This document shows, piece by piece, positions 17,355-24,787 of a stretch of 64,000 nt of DNA. The DNA comes from Thermoflexaceae bacterium (GTDB taxonomy: Bacteria > Chloroflexota > Dehalococcoidia > Tepidiformales > Tepidiformaceae), in assembly GCA_015075555.1 (NCBI GenBank), contig JABTUD010000001.1, positions 992,001 through 1,056,000 on the forward strand. The letters run 5' to 3'. The translations under genes were made by a program, and so were the position numbers. Numbering within the stretch: position 1 is the stretch's first letter; every line of letters starts with the position of its first letter. The notes below the pieces were generated by a model. The model did not search any database. It had not been told where the DNA came from and worked only from the letters and a program-made list of their open reading frames with translations.

Positions 17355-17399
17355 ATGATCAACAACCGGATACGCTGGGGAGTCTGGCAGGTCGACTGA
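17355..17399 (+). CDS. Candidate 14-residue leader peptide
   Basis: ATG at 17355 preceded by TTGGAGG with six-base spacing, encoding MINNRIRWGVWQVD and a TGA. It contains two Trp codons within four residues. A 5+5 bp hairpin with a small internal loop begins five bases after the stop. Short ORF with ideal ribosome site plus downstream hairpin is the layout of translational or transcriptional attenuators. It lies 233 bp ahead of the orotate phosphoribosyltransferase-like gene. Whether it is translated and what it senses is unknown; 14-codon ORFs also arise by chance. Confidence 0.4.
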   Translation: MINNRIRWGVWQVD

Positions 17400-17403
17400 G
17401 CGG

Positions 17404-17430
17404 GCCCCGTCCGCGCGACGCGGAAGGGGC
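17404..17430 (+). promoter_or_regulatory. Hairpin just after the leader ORF
   Basis: GCCCC (17404-17408) and CCGCG (17411-17415) pair with CGCGG (17419-17423) and GGGGC (17426-17430) around the loop CGA, with a GT/AA internal loop. Its closeness to the leader stop codon means a ribosome stalled near the Trp codons could affect its folding. The structure is visible in the sequence; the function is inferred. Confidence 0.4.
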
Positions 17431-17567
17431 AGGACGACTGGTCCCGGCGGCCCGGTGGGAATGTGGTGAGAAATGCGCGGCCAACATTGGCGTGCTGCAC
17501 ACCCGGGGGTGTTGACCCCCATCCGGGGCCGGGACTTGACACATGGCCCGCCTAGCAGGGAAAACAA

Positions 17568-17593
17568 GGGCTACACCTTTCGAGGTGTGGCCC
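17568..17593 (+). terminator. Attenuator-like hairpin with UUCG tetraloop before the OPRT-like gene
   Basis: Arms 17568-17578 and 17583-17593 form an 11-bp stem (one T-G wobble) closed by TTCG, followed by the pyrimidine-rich TCTCCTTTC. It lies 39 bp before the TTG start at 17632, so readthrough is needed to express that gene from upstream. A transcription attenuator is likely, though the tract is T/C-mixed rather than a pure U-run. Confidence 0.5.
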
Positions 17594-17631
17594 TCTCCTT
17601 TCACATGGCGACGCCAATCCTGGAGTGAACA

Positions 17632-18279
17632 TTGCCCAGGCCCACCAAACCAGCCGGCAACCTCTGGCTCGCTGAAGAGCTGTGGAAACTCAACGGGATT
17701 GAAGTTGGCGATTTCACGCTCGGCCGGACAGCGGTTCATTCGCCCATCTACATCAACCTGCGCCGGTTGATCAGCAGCCCAAAGGCGCTCAGCCGCTGTG
17801 CGCGGATCATCCGGGACGAACTCGAAACGCTGATGTCGATGCGCAATCCTCATGTGAGCCCATTCACGCTCGTGGCGGGGGTGCCCTTCGGCGGGCTACA
17901 CGTGGCAACGGCGTTTTCGCTCACCTGCAATGTCCCGATGATCTACATCCACCCCCCGGCGACGGACAAGGCCGACGTGATTGAGGGGAACTATGTTCCC
18001 GGGCAGACCTGCCTCGTGATTGATGACCTGATCACAGGTGGGGGAAGCATCCTTCAGACGGCGGCAACGCTGAGCGGCGCGGGCCTGGTGGTGCGCGACG
18101 CGGTCACGCTCATTGACAGGCAGGAAGGCGGACGGTCGGCGCTGAAGGCGGCGGGAATCAACCTCGTGAGCATCCTCACGCTCGAACAGATTGCCAATTA
18201 CCTGATGGCCGCCGGGCACATCAGGGAAGACTGGTATCGCAAGACGATGGAGTACATCGCCTCGCGCAATGGCGGGTAG
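17632..18279 (+). CDS. Orotate phosphoribosyltransferase-like protein
   Basis: A 215-residue type I phosphoribosyltransferase. The PRPP-binding loop 'CLVIDDLITGGGSILQTA' has the Asp pair at residues 131-132. Further OPRT features are 'HSPIYINLRRLIS' near residue 36 (compare SPxYxDxR) and the 'GVPFGGLHVATAFSL' region. The lysine-rich loop usual before the PRPP site is reduced to 'TDKADVIEGNY'. Start is TTG at 17632 with GGAG seven bases ahead; no ATG gives the conserved N-terminus. No other pyr gene is adjacent. A PyrE role in UMP synthesis is likely, but another purine or pyrimidine PRTase is possible. Confidence 0.75.
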   Translation: MPRPTKPAGNLWLAEELWKLNGIEVGDFTLGRTAVHSPIYINLRRLISSPKALSRCARIIRDELETLMSMRNPHVSPFTLVAGVPFGGLHVATAFSLTCNVPMIYIHPPATDKADVIEGNYVPGQTCLVIDDLITGGGSILQTAATLSGAGLVVRDAVTLIDRQEGGRSALKAAGINLVSILTLEQIANYLMAAGHIREDWYRKTMEYIASRNGG

Positions 18280-18348
18280 TGGCGCGATACCGGGCCGTGG
18301 CCCCGGCCAGCCGGGGCAAGCGCTAGATACGCATCCGTCACCTTTCGC

Positions 18349-18978
18349 ATGCCCCGGGCCATACGTAGAGTGAATCCCGTTGTGAGGGACGCCGAGGTTT
18401 GGCCCAATGATCCCGACGAACAGGGCTCCAGTGACGCGGAAGATATCGCCAGGCGCGCGGCCGCCGGCGACGCCGCGGCCTGGTCGGCGATCTTCGAAGC
18501 ACACTACCGTGGTATCTACGCGTTCGTCCGTTACCGCCTCCGTGGCCTTGCCGAATCGGAAGACATCGCTTCACAGGTGTTCGAGATCGCCTATTCGCGG
18601 GCGAGCAAGTTCGACTACCGCGGTGTGCCCATCGAGGCGTGGCTCATTGGCATCGCCCGGAACCTGGTGCGGGACCATATCAAGAAAGTCAGCAGGCGTG
18701 GCTACGAAGAGGAGTTGCAGGAATCGGCCGCGCTTTCGGAATCCGATGCTGCACCGGGGGTGGACCTCAGGCAGGACATCGTCGCCGCCATGCGGTCGCT
18801 TACCGAGGACCAGCAAACCGTGCTGAGCCTGCGCTTTCTAATGGACAAGTCGGTGGCTGAAACGGCAGGCCTGATGGCCCGATCTGAAGATGCGGTCAAG
18901 AACCTGCAACGGCGGGCACTGGCAGCCATGCAGCGGGCGCTCCAGGGCTCCGGCTACGGTGAAGGGGTACCGCGATGA
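18349..18978 (+). CDS. ECF-type RNA polymerase sigma factor
   Basis: About 209 residues with region 2 ('AHYRGIYAFVRYRLRGLAES' then 'EDIASQVFEIAY', and 'AWLIGIARNLVRDHIKK') and region 4 ('LTEDQQTVLSLRFLMDKSVAETAGLMARSEDAVKNLQRRAL'; key parts LSLRFLMDKSVAETA and DAVKNLQRRA). A GTG at 18370 is an alternative start. The downstream gene begins within its stop codon (ATGA at 18975), so the two are co-translated. That gene encodes a membrane protein and probably the cognate anti-sigma or sensor. Confidence 0.88.
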   Translation: MPRAIRRVNPVVRDAEVWPNDPDEQGSSDAEDIARRAAAGDAAAWSAIFEAHYRGIYAFVRYRLRGLAESEDIASQVFEIAYSRASKFDYRGVPIEAWLIGIARNLVRDHIKKVSRRGYEEELQESAALSESDAAPGVDLRQDIVAAMRSLTEDQQTVLSLRFLMDKSVAETAGLMARSEDAVKNLQRRALAAMQRALQGSGYGEGVPR

Positions 18979-20288
18979 CCCCCAAGCGAATAGACCTGCT
19001 ACTGGATGAGGCGCTCGCAACGGGCGCCGTGCCAGCGGACGCGACCGCAGAGGAGCGCGCGGAGGTGGAGGAGCTGTTGCGGGCCGCCGGTAACCTCCGG
19101 ATCAGCAGGGCGACTGTGGAGCGGGAGGCCGCGGAAACGATGCCGGTGGCGAGAGCCCGCTTCGAACGTCACATGGCCTCGACACAAAAGGCAGGGCCGG
19201 TGGCGAGGCCGCGGCGCACCGGAGCGGCGAGCCTGTTTGGCTGGCTCTTCGTGGCGCATCGCGCCATGGGCACGGCGGTCTCGGCGGCAGGAATCGCGAT
19301 TATCGCTGCGGTTGCCATCCTGGTGTCGCAGAACGCGTTCAATGGCGTTGATACTGCCGCCGCCCAGGTGTTGACGCCGGGCGATTACGTTCAGGTAGGT
19401 GGAGTGGTGGCGCACGCCGAAGGAACCGGCGACGGCCACACCGTGAGGGTCGCTTCGGAATTCGGCGAAGTGGAGGTGGCCCTCTCTGGCGTGACTTCGG
19501 TCGTCGACGATGCGGCAAAGAACGACCCCACCTCCATCAAGAAGGGCGACACGGTGCTCGTGAGTGGGCTGGTGCAGAAGGACCGCACGATCGCGGCTCA
19601 GACGCTTGCGGTCTCGGCAGCAGAGGCGCCCCCGCCAAAGAGGCCGCCAATCAAGGAGCTGAAGGTATTCCGCCCAGGGCTGGAAGGCCGGGTTATCTTC
19701 TTGAGCCTGGGGGAGGACGGCAAGCGGGCGCGGGCCGTGATCCAGGTACGTGATGAGCTGCTCCTCGTGCGGATAAGCGACCGCTCGCTGAAAGTGCTGC
19801 TACAGGGCGGCAGGTCGCCGCTCGGGGTGTTTGTTGTGGTCGGCGAAGAGCCTGGGCTTCCCCCGGGGATGTTCTCACTCACGCTGGCCGCGTCGCCCGG
19901 CCCGGCACCGGAGCCGGGGTCCGAGGAAGGCGCCACAACGACGGCGAGCGTCACAGGGGAGCGGTCTGCGACCAGGCCGCCAGCAAAGGCAACGCCAACT
20001 CCGCCCTCCGGCGGCGAGACGCGCACGCCAGTGGCACTGAAGTTCACGGGTTTCAAGGCCATCGTCCTGGGAAGACAGGACAACCTGCTGCAGGTGGAGA
20101 CGGCGAAAGGGGTCGCCACGGTCATCATCCGCCTCGATACGCGGCTGGTGATCGCCGGTAGCGGGCTCGCCCGGGAGTCGCTTACGGGAGCGGCCTCGAT
20201 CGTGGGCCACGAAGTCACGGTCTCGGGGAGCCTGGTCGAGGGGCGGGTCTACGCGGACTTGATTGTCTTCGGGCCAAAGGTCCGCTAG
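18975..20288 (+). CDS. Membrane protein with DUF5666-like domains, probable sigma partner
   Basis: 437 residues. A charged cytoplasmic N-terminus of about 95 residues ('LLDEALATGAVPADATAEE', 'EVEELLRAAGNLR') looks like the sigma-binding end of an anti-sigma factor. One transmembrane helix follows at about 97-116 ('AVSAAGIAIIAAVAILVS'). Outside are repeated beta-rich units such as 'LTPGDYVQVGGVVAHAEG', 'KKGDTVLVSGLVQKDRTIAAQTL' and a final 'GHEVTVSGSLVEGRVYADLIV', matching the DUF5666/OB-like repeats seen in many Chloroflexota and Actinobacteria proteins, with a Pro/Thr-rich linker near residues 305-350. Co-translated with the ECF sigma gene. Confidence 0.72.
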   Translation: MTPKRIDLLLDEALATGAVPADATAEERAEVEELLRAAGNLRISRATVEREAAETMPVARARFERHMASTQKAGPVARPRRTGAASLFGWLFVAHRAMGTAVSAAGIAIIAAVAILVSQNAFNGVDTAAAQVLTPGDYVQVGGVVAHAEGTGDGHTVRVASEFGEVEVALSGVTSVVDDAAKNDPTSIKKGDTVLVSGLVQKDRTIAAQTLAVSAAEAPPPKRPPIKELKVFRPGLEGRVIFLSLGEDGKRARAVIQVRDELLLVRISDRSLKVLLQGGRSPLGVFVVVGEEPGLPPGMFSLTLAASPGPAPEPGSEEGATTTASVTGERSATRPPAKATPTPPSGGETRTPVALKFTGFKAIVLGRQDNLLQVETAKGVATVIIRLDTRLVIAGSGLARESLTGAASIVGHEVTVSGSLVEGRVYADLIVFGPKVR

Positions 20289-20374
20289 GAACAGCAGCGG
20301 TTACGTAAAGCTTGCCGGCTCACCAGACCCGGGCTATTGTCGGGGGTGAGGCATTTGACCCGCTGGAACACGGC

Positions 20375-20977
20375 ATGAGCAACGCAGCCGTCCCCTCGCT
20401 ACCGCAGGCAGTAACGATCGGCTCAAGGGAGATCACCCTGCGCAGGATTGGCGGGAACGATCGGGAAGCGATCATTGCGTTCGCGCGGTCGCTCCCGGAG
20501 CATGACCTGCTCTTCCTGAGGAGGGACATCACGCAGGGCGAAGTAGTGGATGAATGGCTCCACGAAGCGGAAGCGGGGGAGGCAACGACAATCCTGGCAG
20601 ATGCCGGGGGAGCAGTTGTGGGCTACGCGACCGTGTACCGGAGCCCCCTGCCGTGGACGGCCCACGTCGGGGAGCTGCGCGTGCTCACTGCGCCAACCAT
20701 GCGGGGCCTTGGGCTTGGCCGTGTGCTGACGGGGTACGCCTTCGATGTTGCGCTGGCGCTCGGCATCGAGAAGATGGTCGCGCAGATGACGCTCGACCAG
20801 GAGGCGGCCATCGCCACCTTCCAGGCACTGGGCTTTCGCCCCGAGGCCGTGCTACGTGACCACGTTCGCGACCGCGCGGGCAGGAAGCACGACCTGATCG
20901 TCCTCACACGTGATGTCGCGCGGTTCGAACGAGAGCGGCAGACGTACGGGGTGCTGGAGGCGTTCGGGCGGCCCTGA
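20375..20977 (+). CDS. GNAT-family N-acetyltransferase
   Basis: 200 residues from the ATG at 20375. Acetyl-CoA-binding motif A is visible as 'GELRVLTAPTMRGLGLGRVLTGYAF' (RGLGLGRVL being the R/QxxGxG/A loop), followed by 'IATFQALGFRPEAVLRDHVRD', the usual GNAT C-terminal strand and turn. The open frame extends 21 codons upstream with no better start. The acceptor is unknown. Its stop codon lies one base from that of the convergent sortase gene. Confidence 0.82.
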   Translation: MSNAAVPSLPQAVTIGSREITLRRIGGNDREAIIAFARSLPEHDLLFLRRDITQGEVVDEWLHEAEAGEATTILADAGGAVVGYATVYRSPLPWTAHVGELRVLTAPTMRGLGLGRVLTGYAFDVALALGIEKMVAQMTLDQEAAIATFQALGFRPEAVLRDHVRDRAGRKHDLIVLTRDVARFERERQTYGVLEAFGRP

Positions 20978-20978
20978 T

Positions 20979-21674
20979 TCAGGGCGCCCCCCGGTCGGCA
21001 AGGACAACGGTGCGAAAGGCATATTCGCCTTCGTTGGCGGGCCCGCTGCAGGTCATGAGGACAAGGCTCTCTGCACCCTCGCGCCCCTTCAACAGTGCCC
21101 CCATGTCGATTACGCCAAGAGCGTAGTCGACAGTCGACCTGACGCGATAGGCGTGGCGCGAGCCGTCAGACAGCAACACGGTGACTTCGTCGCCTTGCTG
21201 CAGGGTCGAGAGCCGGGAGAAGACCCCCGGGACGCCGCCGTATTCGAAGTGGGCCACGATGAAGGTGCTGGCGCCATTGCCGGGGAGTGAGGTGTAGGCC
21301 GGGTGCCAGCCGATGCCGGTGGTGCCGGCCGGCACGTCGAGGCGTCCGAACCGGTCGAGCCCGAGGCGGACCGTGGGCGCCTCAACGCCAAGCCTGGGGA
21401 TGCTGACGGCGGCCAGGTCAAGACCCTGCGAGGGAGGTGGCGGTTCCGGTTCGACCTCGTCCTTGCCGTACCGCTCAACAGCAGCATCATGCGCAGCGAT
21501 GAAGCGGTCGTTGACCGGAGCAGGCAGACCGGTTGCGTGGTCCCGCCCGATGTAGCGGAGGAGGCCAGTGGTACCCGGCGCCCCGGCCTCCTCCGCACGG
21601 CCCGGGGCGCTGCCGGGAGCAAAAGCGGAGGCACAGGCGATGAGGAGGAGCGATAGAACGATGCGGGAGTGCAT
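20979..21674 (-). CDS. Secreted sortase-domain protein
   Basis: 231 residues with an N-terminal signal peptide ('IVLSLLLIACASAFA'). The catalytic triad of sortases can be placed: His142 in 'FIVAHFEYGG', Cys209 in 'LMTCSG' and Arg221 in 'EYAFRTVV'. The strand 'VSIPRLGVEAPTVRLGLD' matches the sortase beta1-beta2 start. It resembles class E/F sortases of Actinobacteria and Chloroflexota. No LPxTG-like substrate gene is next to it, and none was recognised in the window. Expected reaction: transpeptidation or proteolysis at a cell-wall sorting signal. Confidence 0.8.
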   Translation of the reverse strand: MHSRIVLSLLLIACASAFAPGSAPGRAEEAGAPGTTGLLRYIGRDHATGLPAPVNDRFIAAHDAAVERYGKDEVEPEPPPPSQGLDLAAVSIPRLGVEAPTVRLGLDRFGRLDVPAGTTGIGWHPAYTSLPGNGASTFIVAHFEYGGVPGVFSRLSTLQQGDEVTVLLSDGSRHAYRVRSTVDYALGVIDMGALLKGREGAESLVLMTCSGPANEGEYAFRTVVLADRGAP

Positions 21675-21840
21675 TCCCCTTCATCTTAGCTCCTTCCCAC
21701 GCACCCCCGGGGCAACAGGCAAGGATTGTGGCCCGGAAACACAGCAGCGGATTGGATCCTTACACGTGTCGCAGGTCTGGTTAACCTTGAAAGGACCTGG
21801 TGCGTTACCAGGAACAGCGGCACCAACACGGAGGACTCTC

Positions 21841-21894
21841 ATGCAGAATACTGCCAACCTCGCCGCGTCCCACCGGGCGCGCACCATCCAGTAA
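21841..21894 (+). CDS. Candidate 17-residue small protein or leader ORF
   Basis: ATG with GGAGG (21830-21834) six bases ahead, encoding MQNTANLAASHRARTIQ and TAA. An intrinsic terminator follows 26 bp later, so this looks like a self-contained short transcript rather than part of a longer gene. Upstream, CCTGGT and ACCAGG near 21796-21811 can form a small hairpin. No clear promoter was identified. It could be a real microprotein or a regulatory leader; no homologue is known to me. Confidence 0.45.
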   Translation: MQNTANLAASHRARTIQ

Positions 21895-21920
21895 GCACAC
21901 CACCCGGCCAAAGGCGTGTT

Positions 21921-21951
21921 ACGCCGTACCGCTGAGTGGTACGGCGTTTTT
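21921..21951 (+). terminator. Intrinsic terminator after the 17-codon ORF
   Basis: A perfect 10-bp stem (arms 21921-21930 and 21938-21947, loop GCTGAGT) followed directly by TTTTGTT. This is the only hairpin with a proper U-run noticed in the window, and it ends whatever is transcribed from the 21.7-21.9 kb region. Confidence 0.85.
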
Positions 21952-21959
21952 GTTATCTT

Positions 21960-22135
21960 CTAACGCCACCACGAAGCCACGATACCGGGACATTCTCTCC
22001 ATCCGATGTTTCGCATCTGCGTGCGAAGCAACAGTCAGTCTTTGCCACTTGCTGGCGCCGCCAGCGGACGGCCTTTCGTCGCACAGGGAGCATGTACGGA
22101 CTCCGAATTTGCGGGTCCAGCACAAGAGAGGATGA
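21960..22135 (+). other. Structured, gene-free leader before the 74-residue ORF
   Basis: Between the terminator and the next ORF lie two hairpins: TTCGCA/TGCGAA around 22010-22027, with flanking TGTT/AACA able to extend it, and CTGGCG/CGCCAG around 22051-22063. No coding ORF is supported. It may be the 5' untranslated region of the next gene. Confidence 0.3.
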
Positions 22136-22360
22136 ATGCAGATGCTGTACTTTCCACATTCCACTGACCTGAGAGAGCTTGCCGCCGTGTCCGGGCGCAG
22201 GCTGGTCCATCCCGGCGAACCCAACCCGGAATGGCTGCTCAGGCAGGCGGAAATCGCCCGCGGACTGTCAGAACTGAGAACAGAAGCGCGGAAGACGCCG
22301 GGCAGGCGCCCGGGAGGGATTCTGCGCGCTGTCCTGCGGTACAGCTTCGGCCGGGAGTGA
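22136..22360 (+). CDS. Small protein of 74 residues, unknown
   Basis: Starts MQMLYFPHSTDLRELAAVSG, with GAGAGG a few bases ahead; the ATG at 22142 is an alternative and has better spacing. The protein is soluble and basic near its end ('KTPGRRPGGILRAVLRYSFG'). The middle, 'PNPEWLLRQAEIARGLSEL', looks helical. No family recognised. It lies alone between an intrinsic terminator upstream and a strong hairpin downstream, an isolated small transcription unit. Confidence 0.55.
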   Translation: MQMLYFPHSTDLRELAAVSGRRLVHPGEPNPEWLLRQAEIARGLSELRTEARKTPGRRPGGILRAVLRYSFGRE

Positions 22361-22385
22361 GAGGTCGAGCGAGGGCAAGAGATCA

Positions 22386-22419
22386 AGAACGCCGCCTGGG
22401 GGTCCCCCGGCGGCGTTCT
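22386..22419. terminator. Hairpin between convergent genes, likely bidirectional terminator
   Basis: Perfect 11-bp arms 22386-22396 and 22409-22419 around a 12-base loop that is itself G-rich then C-rich. It separates the 74-residue ORF (plus) from the ligand-less diiron-like gene (minus). T-runs are weak on both sides, TTCTTGATCTCTT being the best, read on the minus strand. Confidence 0.6.
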
Positions 22420-22437
22420 CATTGGCATCGCTAGCGT

Positions 22438-23631
22438 TCAGGCGTTGAGGATATCCTGGAGGCGGCCGTTGAGGGTCTTGCGGGTGATGGTAGTGCGCTG
22501 GAGGTTCGCCAGGTAGGCGCTAACCTGGTGCTTCCGAAGCTCCCTCAGGCGGCGATGGCCTTCATCCATTCTCCTGCTGTCGCCCGCAAGCAGGAGGGCG
22601 AGCGGTTCCGAGACGGCCGGGTCGTTCCAGTCACGGACGAGCTTCGCCTCGGCACGATTCAGGTAAAGCTGCTGTTCCTCGCGCCGCTCGGGCGTCTTGA
22701 AGAGGAAGTGCTTCATGCGCTCGACCTGGTAGTCCATGTACCGCTGGCGGTCGCGCGCGCAGAGCCGGTACATCTCGCGTTCGAGCGGATTCTGGGCGAT
22801 GAGGTCGCCGCTCTCGTAGAGCGTGAGGAGCATGCTGTCCTGGACGAAGAGAGTTGCCATGAGCTCCACGAAGGAGCGTGACTCCGCCACCGTGCGCGAG
22901 TAGTCGGTGGGGGCCTGCAGGCCAAGCCCGCCACCGTTTGCGAGGGCGCGCTTGCGGAATGTCTCGGCGTGGCGGGCGAGGTCGTAGATCACGGTTGAGA
23001 GGAAGAGCTTCAGTTCGAGGTAGCCGTAGCTTATCGCGGGGAGCCAGCCGCTGAGGATGGCCCCTTCGAGGTAGGCGCGCTCGCTGAGCTCAGTCATGAG
23101 CTGGCAGACAGCCTTCTCCTGCTCGGCCGGGAGTGGTTCGAGGCTGGCCCAGTCGAGGTCCGTTGCCGAGATCCAGCGATCGCGGATGGCGATTTCGTAG
23201 AGGGGAACGCAGCAGTCGGCCCAGACGATTGCCTTATCGAAGATGGTGTAACCCATGTCTTCGCCGACTGTCGCAGGGAACGAACCCCGGGCTATCTCGG
23301 TGCGATTCGTCCACACGTCGGGAACATCACCGTAGGTGCCTACCATCAGGTCCTGGATCGAGAGGCCGAGTGCAGGGTCGGCGGCGCGGGCGCGAATCCC
23401 CCATTCGGTGGGGACCTTCATCCACCAGGGGTCGGGGCGGACGAACCCTCCGCCGGACAGGAACTGCCGGGCGCGGACGCCATCGACGCCGCCGCGGAGC
23501 GCCTGCCAGATCTCCTGGAGGGAGTGACCCTGTTCGATGGCGATCTCGATGAGGCCTTCCTCCCAGCCAAGGCTGCGAGCACGGTCGCGGGCTTCCTGGG
23601 GGATTTCGGTGGTGGTTGATGACTGAGACAT
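22438..23631 (-). CDS. Ferritin-like diiron protein paralogue lacking most metal ligands
   Basis: 397 residues, clearly paralogous to the next upstream gene over about 200 residues: 'EPLPAEQEKAVCQL', 'FRKRALANGGGLGLQ' and 'TPERREEQQLYLNRAE' align with counterparts there. The diiron ligand positions are altered: Glu160 of the partner corresponds to Leu218 here ('DLARH'), Glu208 to Ser266, Glu238/His241 to Arg295/Tyr298 ('DRQRY'), and the helix-1 Glu to Ala186. Only His221 remains. It has an extra N-terminal segment of about 60 residues. It is likely a non-catalytic subunit or a retooled fold. The gene follows its active-type partner by 75 bp on the same strand. Confidence 0.75.
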   Translation of the reverse strand: MSQSSTTTEIPQEARDRARSLGWEEGLIEIAIEQGHSLQEIWQALRGGVDGVRARQFLSGGGFVRPDPWWMKVPTEWGIRARAADPALGLSIQDLMVGTYGDVPDVWTNRTEIARGSFPATVGEDMGYTIFDKAIVWADCCVPLYEIAIRDRWISATDLDWASLEPLPAEQEKAVCQLMTELSERAYLEGAILSGWLPAISYGYLELKLFLSTVIYDLARHAETFRKRALANGGGLGLQAPTDYSRTVAESRSFVELMATLFVQDSMLLTLYESGDLIAQNPLEREMYRLCARDRQRYMDYQVERMKHFLFKTPERREEQQLYLNRAEAKLVRDWNDPAVSEPLALLLAGDSRRMDEGHRRLRELRKHQVSAYLANLQRTTITRKTLNGRLQDILNA

Positions 23632-23706
23632 TCGGCGGCGACTCCTAAGAGGCGTTGTGAAAAGTCGGGCCCCGGACCGTCGGCCCGGGGCGTTGTGGCA
23701 GCGGCG

Positions 23707-24753
23707 CTAGGACGCGGGCTCCAGGAACTGCGCCATCAAGGGTCCGAGGCGCTCGCGGCGATCGCCCAGACCGGCGACGGCAAGGCGATGGACGTATTCG
23801 TTGATCTGGCGCTTGCGAAGCAGGAGGAACTTCTGGACGCCCTCGTCGAACCTGTCGACTCCGCCACCGAGGAGGATGCAGAGCGATTCAAAGACGGGCG
23901 GGAATGTGACATCGCCAGACCCGCCGCCCGAAGCGTCGCCTTCGGCCTTGTCGAGGTAGTGGTGGATCTCTTCGCGGCGCTCGGGTTCTGTATCGAGGAC
24001 GTACTTAAGATGCATGACGCCAAACGCCAGGTGGCGCGATTCGTCCTGGGCGCTCATGCGGAAGATGCGCTTGTCGGCCTCGGTCTGGCCGATGAGCTCG
24101 CCCATTCGGAACATGGACTGGACGAAGCCTTCGGCCTGGACGTGCATGAGGACCGACATTTCCGTGAAGTCGCGGGCTTCGATGAGCGTACGCAGGCCGA
24201 GGCCGGAGCCCTGGGCAAGCAGGCCGCCCCCGTTGGCGAGGGCACGCTTGCGGAAGACATCGGTGTGCCGCGCCTCATCCATGATCTGGCTCATGAGGAA
24301 GAGGCCGGCCTCGAAATCCTGGGCGCTGACGAAGGGCATCCACTGGCCGGGAACATCGCCGGCGATGAATTCGACCTCGGTGAGCATTGTGCAGAGCTGG
24401 CACATGGCGCGCTCAATCTCATCGGAGAGGGGTTCGAGCGTGTCCCAGGGGATGTCACGCGCGGAGGACCACTGGCGCTGGGTGGCCTCGTCGTAGAGCA
24501 TGAGGCAGTTTTCGGACCAGACGTCGGCCTTGGACTGGTAGTTGGGACCAAAGCGCTGGGCGTTGGCACGGGCAATTGCGCCGCGGAGGCGGTAGGTCGA
24601 ATCGCCCGGCCCGCGGGCGGAGTCGGCGTACCGGCCGAGGTTGATCTCCTTGAGGGTCATCCCTTTCTTGCCGGGCGTGGCCGAAGTGGCGTCGTCGTAG
24701 AGGTTGAGCCAGGAAAGGTCGAGGGCCGGGGTAGAGGTGGAGCTGGCGGCCAT
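23707..24753 (-). CDS. Ferritin-like diiron oxidase/oxygenase (R2-like fold)
   Basis: 348 residues with a full carboxylate-bridged diiron set spread over four helices: a helix-1 Glu (Glu126 or Glu128 in 'LTEVEFIAG'), Glu160 and His163 in 'DEARHTDVF', Glu208 in 'HVQAEGFVQ', and Glu238 and His241 in 'DESRHLAFG'. This E, ExxH, E, ExxH series is that of R2-type and ferritin-like oxidases and monooxygenases; the substrate cannot be read from sequence. CAGGAG lies 10 bases before the ATG. The gene is first of a two-gene operon with a ligand-less paralogue, and a DtxR-type regulator gene lies beyond the divergent gap. Confidence 0.82.
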   Translation of the reverse strand: MAASSTSTPALDLSWLNLYDDATSATPGKKGMTLKEINLGRYADSARGPGDSTYRLRGAIARANAQRFGPNYQSKADVWSENCLMLYDEATQRQWSSARDIPWDTLEPLSDEIERAMCQLCTMLTEVEFIAGDVPGQWMPFVSAQDFEAGLFLMSQIMDEARHTDVFRKRALANGGGLLAQGSGLGLRTLIEARDFTEMSVLMHVQAEGFVQSMFRMGELIGQTEADKRIFRMSAQDESRHLAFGVMHLKYVLDTEPERREEIHHYLDKAEGDASGGGSGDVTFPPVFESLCILLGGGVDRFDEGVQKFLLLRKRQINEYVHRLAVAGLGDRRERLGPLMAQFLEPAS

Positions 24754-24787
24754 GGGCGGTTTCTCCTGAGGATTCGGTAGCGCGCTT

